A DNA stretch of 7,213 bases from CG2-30-46-19 sp034414555 (GTDB taxonomy: Bacteria > Chloroflexota > Dehalococcoidia > GIF9 > AB-539-J10): NCBI GenBank assembly GCA_034414555.1, contig DAOUMA010000021.1, positions 1-7,213 of the forward strand. The letters are read 5' to 3'. Position numbers and translations under genes: made by a program. The notes under the pieces were generated by a model. The model was not told the origin of the DNA. It ran no database searches and saw only the letters and a list, made by a program, of their open reading frames with translations. Position 1 is the stretch's first letter. Each line of letters begins with the position of its first letter. Shown one piece after another: positions 3,908-7,213 of the stretch.

Positions 3908-6799
3908 TCACCACCGAATAGGCCTTTGCCAGGCATCCTTTAGTTCCTGAATAGATGTGTCGACAACTTTCCTGCTATTCAATCCGTATATCTCCAGCGT
4001 TTCAGCATCGGTAACCTGCCCGATAGCAGCCAACTCTATACCTGCCATCATTTTTTCAAACTCAGCTCCATTTTCCGGCACTACTTCAACCAAGAACCGA
4101 GTATTTGATTCCGAGAAAAGTATAAAGTCCTCCCGGTCTATTGGCTCGCCAAGCGGAACGGATTTCAAGTGAACTATGGCCCCAAGGCCACCGGCAAAAG
4201 CCATCTCAGCAACGGCAACGCCGAGCCCTCCTTCACTTAAATCATGACACGCCTTGACCAGACCTTTCTCAGCAGCCTTGCTCAACTTATCCATCAACTC
4301 TTTTGCTTTATGCGGATTCACTTCAGGCACGTTATTTCCGATAAAACCGTTGAGCCTGAAGTATTCCGACCCGCCCAGCTCATTGCTGGTAGTGCCGACG
4401 AGGTAGATTAAGTCACCGGCCTGCTTGAAATCCATGGATATAGCGCGGCTCACGTCCTCCATAACGCCGATAGCCGAGATGAGCAGGGTATGAGGAACAG
4501 AGATGACCTTGCCCTCAAATCCCTCTAAATCCCCCTTTAGAAAAGGGGGAGTAAGGGGGATTTTGAACTCATTGTTCAAGCTATCCTTGCCCGAGATAAA
4601 CGGCGTTTCATAGACCACGGCCATATCATGGCACGCCTGAGCAGCTCGAACTAAAGCCCCCATCATATCAGGGTAGCTGGTATTACCCCAACAGAAGTTG
4701 TCCAGCAGTGCTACTCGCTTTAGATTGCCTCCAACAGCTATAATTTGCCGTAAAGCTTCATCAATGGCTGATGCCGCCATCCAGTAAGGGTCTATCTCCC
4801 CATATTTTGCGTTTATGCCATTGGAAACGATTACGCCCATCTTAGAATCAGGAAGCGGCTTGACAACGGCAGCATCTCCAGGACCATCATTATCCTTCCC
4901 TACCAGAGGCTTAAGAACACTCCCCCCCTGCACTTCATGGTCATATTGGCGTATTACCCACTCCTTACTGCATATATTCCAGGCACCGAGAACCTGAAGC
5001 AGGGATTTAGTCAAATCCTGCGGTGGTGCAAAGTCAGGCTCGTCATGCCCTGGTTTTTCCCATACTGCTTCCGCCGTTAACTGCGGCCGCCCATGGTGCA
5101 GAAATTCCATATCGAGGTCACAGACCAATTCCTCATGATAAAAAAGCTGCAGCCTTCGGTCATCGGTAAACTCACCAATGACCGTCGCCTCCACATCGTT
5201 GTCAGCAAAAAGGGTTAGCAGTTCTTCCACACAGTGTGGCGGGACAGCCAGCACCATTCTTTCCTGCGACTCAGATATCCATATTTCGGTATAAGATAGC
5301 CCGGTGTATTTCAGTGGAACCCTATCCAGGTAGACCTGAACTCCCGTTTCTGCAGCCATCTCACCCACTGCCGATGACAAGCCACCACCACCACAATCAG
5401 TTATCCTAGAGTAAAGCCCGCGGTTTCTGGCTTGAAGCAAAGCATCAATAAGTTTTTTCTCCACAATGGGGTCACCAATCTGAACAGAGGTATAAGAAAC
5501 TGCTGTCGATTCCTCGGTAAGTTGCTCCGAAGCAAAGGTAACACCGTGTATTCCATCGCGCCCAGTTTTACCCCCCACCAACACTACCAAGTCACCAGAA
5601 CTCTGCTGTCCCCTCTGGGAAATCTTACGGGGCAATAACCCTACAGTACCGCAGAACACAAGCGGATTAGCTACATATCGTTCATCGAAAAGTATCGCAC
5701 CATTAAGCGTAGGTATTCCCAGGCGGTTACCATAGTCAGCTACTCCAGCCCGAACCCCCTTAAAAATACGCCGTGGGTGCAAAACACCTCGCGGCAGACG
5801 GTCATAGGAGAAATCAGGAGGACCAAAACAGAATACATCAGTATTCACGATTGGTTTAGCTCCAAGCCCGGTGCCCATGATATCACGGACAACCCCACCT
5901 ATCCCCGTTGCTGCCCCCCCATAAGGCTCAACTGCTGAGGGATGATTGTGAGTCTCCACTTTAAAACAGAGCGCCCAGAAGCCGTCAAAGTCAATTACAC
6001 CAGCATTATCCTCAAAAACAGAGAGACACCATGGCTTATTCAGTTCTTCAGTCGCCTTCATAATAGTGCTTCTGAGCAGGTTATCTACAATTATGTCGCC
6101 CAATCTGATTCTCCCCTTGAATGTCTTGTGGACGCAATGTTCAGACCAGGTCTGAGCCAGCGCTTCAAGCTCAACATCAGTGGGGTCCTGTCCTCTCCGG
6201 TGAAAGTAGTCAATAATTGCCTGAAACTCGTCATCCCTAAACCCAAATTGCTGCCTGATTTTTGAAAGTTCTTCCTCGGTTGACTTAAGAATATTTACCC
6301 GTTCTAATTTGAAGCTATACTGTGGGTTTTCGGGAAAGATTACCGATTTTTGCTCCACCACATGCTGGATAATCGGGTTTACCAATAACCTGTTACATAT
6401 GACCTCCAATTGGTGCTTATCCAGTTGTCCTTCAATAAGGTATCGCTTCGCTGTTCTAACTGCCTTGACTTTTTCTATACCCAGATCCCGCACCGCTTTC
6501 ATGATAGTAGCCTCAACCGGGTCAGCAACACCAGCATTATAGGCAACCTCAACAATATGGTAAGCATCACCACCCCAGGAATCCCGGTCATATTGATATT
6601 CCTGGGTCACGGGGTCAGCCAGCAAGCTTCGGCAAATCAGCTCTAGCTCGGCGGATGTCAAATCAGCATTTAACCAGCATATGTCCACAACCCGAATACC
6701 GGTGACCGCTGTTATTCCCAGGTCGCGGATATCCTTGACCAGACCAAGCCCTCTGGCATCAGGGAAGTCATGTTTTAAGCGGACTTCAATTCTATGCAT
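3908..6799 (-). CDS. purL: Phosphoribosylformylglycinamidine synthase, PurL with fused tandem PurS-like N-terminus
   Basis: This is the ATP-dependent synthetase subunit that converts FGAR to FGAM with ammonia from PurQ. At 963 residues it lies between small PurL (about 600-750, with separate PurS) and large PurL (about 1300, with fused glutaminase). Residues 1-150 are two PurS-like halves offset by 79 residues: KDIRDLGI (22-29) matches KAVRDLGI (101-108), and LELICRSLL (52-60) matches LEVICNRLL (131-139). A linker (about 170-215) leads to the synthetase: catalytic-His motif SEHCVHKTFKG (219-229, H221), KVETHNHPSAVEPYGGAATG (280-299), GGKTGRDGIHG (409-419) and TDCGGGGLSSAVGEMA (467-482). In the second half are ISGKDSLNNEF (735-745) and CHDLSEGGLGVAVAEM (851-866). 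There is no C-terminal glutaminase, consistent with a separate purQ. Residues about 746-761 are repeat-encoded. The start at 6799 gives the expected PurS opening (MHRIEVRLKHDFPDARG), but I see no clear Shine-Dalgarno before it. Confidence 0.96.
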   Translation of the reverse strand: MHRIEVRLKHDFPDARGLGLVKDIRDLGITAVTGIRVVDICWLNADLTSAELELICRSLLADPVTQEYQYDRDSWGGDAYHIVEVAYNAGVADPVEATIMKAVRDLGIEKVKAVRTAKRYLIEGQLDKHQLEVICNRLLVNPIIQHVVEQKSVIFPENPQYSFKLERVNILKSTEEELSKIRQQFGFRDDEFQAIIDYFHRRGQDPTDVELEALAQTWSEHCVHKTFKGRIRLGDIIVDNLLRSTIMKATEELNKPWCLSVFEDNAGVIDFDGFWALCFKVETHNHPSAVEPYGGAATGIGGVVRDIMGTGLGAKPIVNTDVFCFGPPDFSYDRLPRGVLHPRRIFKGVRAGVADYGNRLGIPTLNGAILFDERYVANPLVFCGTVGLLPRKISQRGQQSSGDLVVLVGGKTGRDGIHGVTFASEQLTEESTAVSYTSVQIGDPIVEKKLIDALLQARNRGLYSRITDCGGGGLSSAVGEMAAETGVQVYLDRVPLKYTGLSYTEIWISESQERMVLAVPPHCVEELLTLFADNDVEATVIGEFTDDRRLQLFYHEELVCDLDMEFLHHGRPQLTAEAVWEKPGHDEPDFAPPQDLTKSLLQVLGAWNICSKEWVIRQYDHEVQGGSVLKPLVGKDNDGPGDAAVVKPLPDSKMGVIVSNGINAKYGEIDPYWMAASAIDEALRQIIAVGGNLKRVALLDNFCWGNTSYPDMMGALVRAAQACHDMAVVYETPFISGKDSLNNEFKIPLTPPFLKGDLEGFEGKVISVPHTLLISAIGVMEDVSRAISMDFKQAGDLIYLVGTTSNELGGSEYFRLNGFIGNNVPEVNPHKAKELMDKLSKAAEKGLVKACHDLSEGGLGVAVAEMAFAGGLGAIVHLKSVPLGEPIDREDFILFSESNTRFLVEVVPENGAEFEKMMAGIELAAIGQVTDAETLEIYGLNSRKVVDTSIQELKDAWQRPIRW
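4518..4564 (-). repeat. Palindromic repeat inside purL (TCCCCCTTT/AAAGGGGGA type)
   Basis: The inner arms TCCCCCTTT (4530-4538) and AAAGGGGGA (4542-4550) are perfectly complementary across a 3-nt loop. The outer arms AAATCCC (4518-4524) and GGGATTT (4557-4563) are also complementary. On the minus strand it is read in frame as KIPLTPPFLKGDLEGF (residues 746-761). From memory, palindromes of this type are common intergenic repeats in several bacterial groups. I expect the peptide not to belong to the PurL family consensus. Confidence 0.75.
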
Positions 6800-6828
6800 T
6801 AAAATATGCTTTAGAGGTTTTCAGCTGG

Positions 6829-6841
6829 ACAATAATATTGT
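6829..6841. promoter_or_regulatory. Short palindrome in the purL leader, possible operator
   Basis: ACAATA (6829-6834) and TATTGT (6836-6841) form a perfect 6-bp inverted repeat around one A. It lies just downstream of the candidate -10 and 30 nt upstream of the purL start, a fitting position for a repressor site. It is AT-rich and may be chance. It does not resemble the PurR sites I know. Confidence 0.2.
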
Positions 6842-6871
6842 ATCTTACTATTACCTGTATTGCTTTATCAA
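6842..6871 (-). promoter_or_regulatory. Candidate sigma-70-type promoter for purLQ
   Basis: Read on the minus strand, TTGATA (6871-6866) is one base from TTGACA. An 18-nt spacer follows, then TAAGAT (6847-6842), two bases from TATAAT. The predicted start would leave a leader of about 35-40 nt before the purL ATG at 6799. The -10 is weak and the region is AT-rich, so this is only a candidate. Confidence 0.3.
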
Positions 6872-6923
6872 CGCCACCCATTTAGGAGCTCACGGTAGCG
6901 AGCATATTGAGATTGTTTAGCAA

Positions 6924-6974
6924 CCCATCCCCTGCCCCCTTCCCTGGCAAGGGAAGGGGAGTGCAGGTAAGGGT
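6924..6974. repeat. GC-rich palindromic repeat upstream of purL
   Basis: The arms CCCCTTCCCT (6936-6945) and AGGGAAGGGG (6950-6959) pair perfectly across GGCA. CCTGC (6931-6935) and GCAGG (6963-6967) can add an outer helix. The design (pyrimidine arm, short loop, purine arm, imperfect outer arms) matches the element inside purQ. The outer limits are approximate. Confidence 0.65.
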
Positions 6975-6985
6975 GTTTAAAAAAT

Positions 6986-7035
6986 GTAGTTGCCCAATTT
7001 ATTGGGCAAATGCGCCTGATGAATCAGGCAACTAC
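6986..7035 (+). repeat. 50-nt double-hairpin repeat, copy 3
   Basis: The segments are GTAGTT, GCCCAAT-TT-ATTGGGC, linker AAATGC, GCCTGAT-GA-ATCAGGC, AACTAC. It has the same orientation as copy 1 and differs from it at six positions, all in loops or linker. It shares the flank TGTTTAAAAA (with one more A) before TGTAGTTG, and CAAAAA after. The 11-bp terminal repeat seen around copy 1 is not complete here. Confidence 0.9.
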
Positions 7036-7051
7036 AAAAAGATGAAAGTGA

Positions 7052-7180
7052 AAATCCTAAGCACTAAATACGAAATACTAAACAACACCAAAGCACAAAT
7101 GACAAAAATCCAAAACAAAACGAGTTTTGGTATTTGAATTTGGAATTTAGAATTTGTTTAGAGTTTAGAAATTAGGATTT
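7052..7180. repeat. AT-rich interrupted inverted repeat, about 130 bp
   Basis: Three pairs of arms are nested: AAATCCTAA (7052-7060) with TTAGGATTT (7172-7180), CTAAACAA (7078-7085) with TTGTTTAG (7154-7161), and CCAAAAC (7110-7116) with GTTTTGG (7124-7130) around a 7-nt loop. CAAAT (7096-7100) and ATTTG (7132-7136) also pair. The rest is imperfect. From memory, AT-rich repeats of this look are common between genes in some uncultured bacterial genomes. No coding function is supported. Confidence 0.6.
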
Positions 7181-7213
7181 AGAATTTAAGGTTGTTGAAA
7201 TGCCTAAAAACGA

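Larger units (their letters stand above)
6800..7213. other. Gene-free region upstream of purL
   Basis: This 414-nt stretch holds the candidate purL promoter and leader palindrome (6829-6871), then three unrelated repeats nearly end to end: a GC-rich palindrome (6924-6974), the third 50-nt repeat (6986-7035) and an AT-rich inverted repeat (7052-7180). I see nothing assignable in 6872-6923 or 7181-7213, apart from a possible ATG at 7200 at the very edge. No separate purS gene is present here, which fits the fusion in purL. Confidence 0.75.

Noticed and set aside
5942..6265. Plus-strand open frame of 107 codons opposite purL
   Set aside because: It lies wholly antisense to the conserved PurL synthetase region, including SEHC and ETHNHP. 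The product has no recognisable motif.
2376..7035. CRISPR array made of the 50-nt repeats
   Set aside because: The three copies are kilobases apart, one is inverted, each is strongly self-complementary, and there are no regular spacers or cas genes.
6907..7137. Plus-strand open frame of 76 codons upstream of purL
   Set aside because: It runs through three different repeats (GC-rich palindrome, 50-nt repeat, AT-rich inverted repeat), and its predicted protein is simply the translation of these. It has no convincing ribosome binding site or family resemblance.
7200..7213. Start of another gene (ATG at 7200, reading MPKN)
   Set aside because: AAGG at 7188-7191 is a possible ribosome binding site, but only 14 coding bases are visible, which is too little to support a feature.

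Overview
The window (about half G+C) carries six protein genes: four on the plus strand in two groups, and two on the minus strand that converge on them. No gene directly names the organism. I lean towards an uncultured bacterium of the Chloroflexota, possibly class Dehalococcoidia, because of the PurL architecture (two PurS-like halves fused to a PurL with no glutaminase domain, served by a separate PurQ) and the abundance of short palindromic intergenic repeats. This is an impression from memory and has not been tested.

Layout. 1-573 (+) is the C-terminal part of an alpha/beta hydrolase that starts outside the window. 25 nt later, 599-2347 (+) encodes glutamine-dependent NAD+ synthetase (nadE). 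2348-2518 is an intergenic block almost filled by a 131-bp element with 11-bp terminal inverted repeats, which contains the first copy of a 50-nt double-hairpin repeat. 2519-2743 (+) encodes a small two-helix membrane protein. It overlaps by an ATGA a YbjQ/UPF0145-family gene at 2740-3054 (+). The second 50-nt repeat, inverted, fills the convergent gap to purQ and carries the ybjQ-like stop codon. 3102-3896 (-) is purQ and 3908-6799 (-) is purL, an operon transcribed leftwards with an 11-nt spacer. 6800-7213 has no supported gene. It holds a possible purL promoter, a GC-rich palindromic repeat, the third 50-nt repeat and an AT-rich inverted repeat of about 130 bp.

How the genes work together. 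PurL and PurQ form the FGAM synthetase of de novo purine synthesis: PurQ releases ammonia from glutamine and PurL uses it with ATP to amidate FGAR. The PurS function appears to be built into the PurL N-terminus as a tandem duplication. NadE is also a glutamine-dependent amidotransferase, here with its glutaminase fused to the synthetase domain. The hydrolase, the membrane protein and the YbjQ-like protein have no assignable pathway.

The most unusual content is the repeats. The 50-nt repeat occurs three times, and all differences between copies lie in the loops and linker, none in the stems. Two other palindromic repeat types lie in frame inside purQ and purL, where they appear to add about 15 residues to each protein, much as Rickettsia palindromic elements do.
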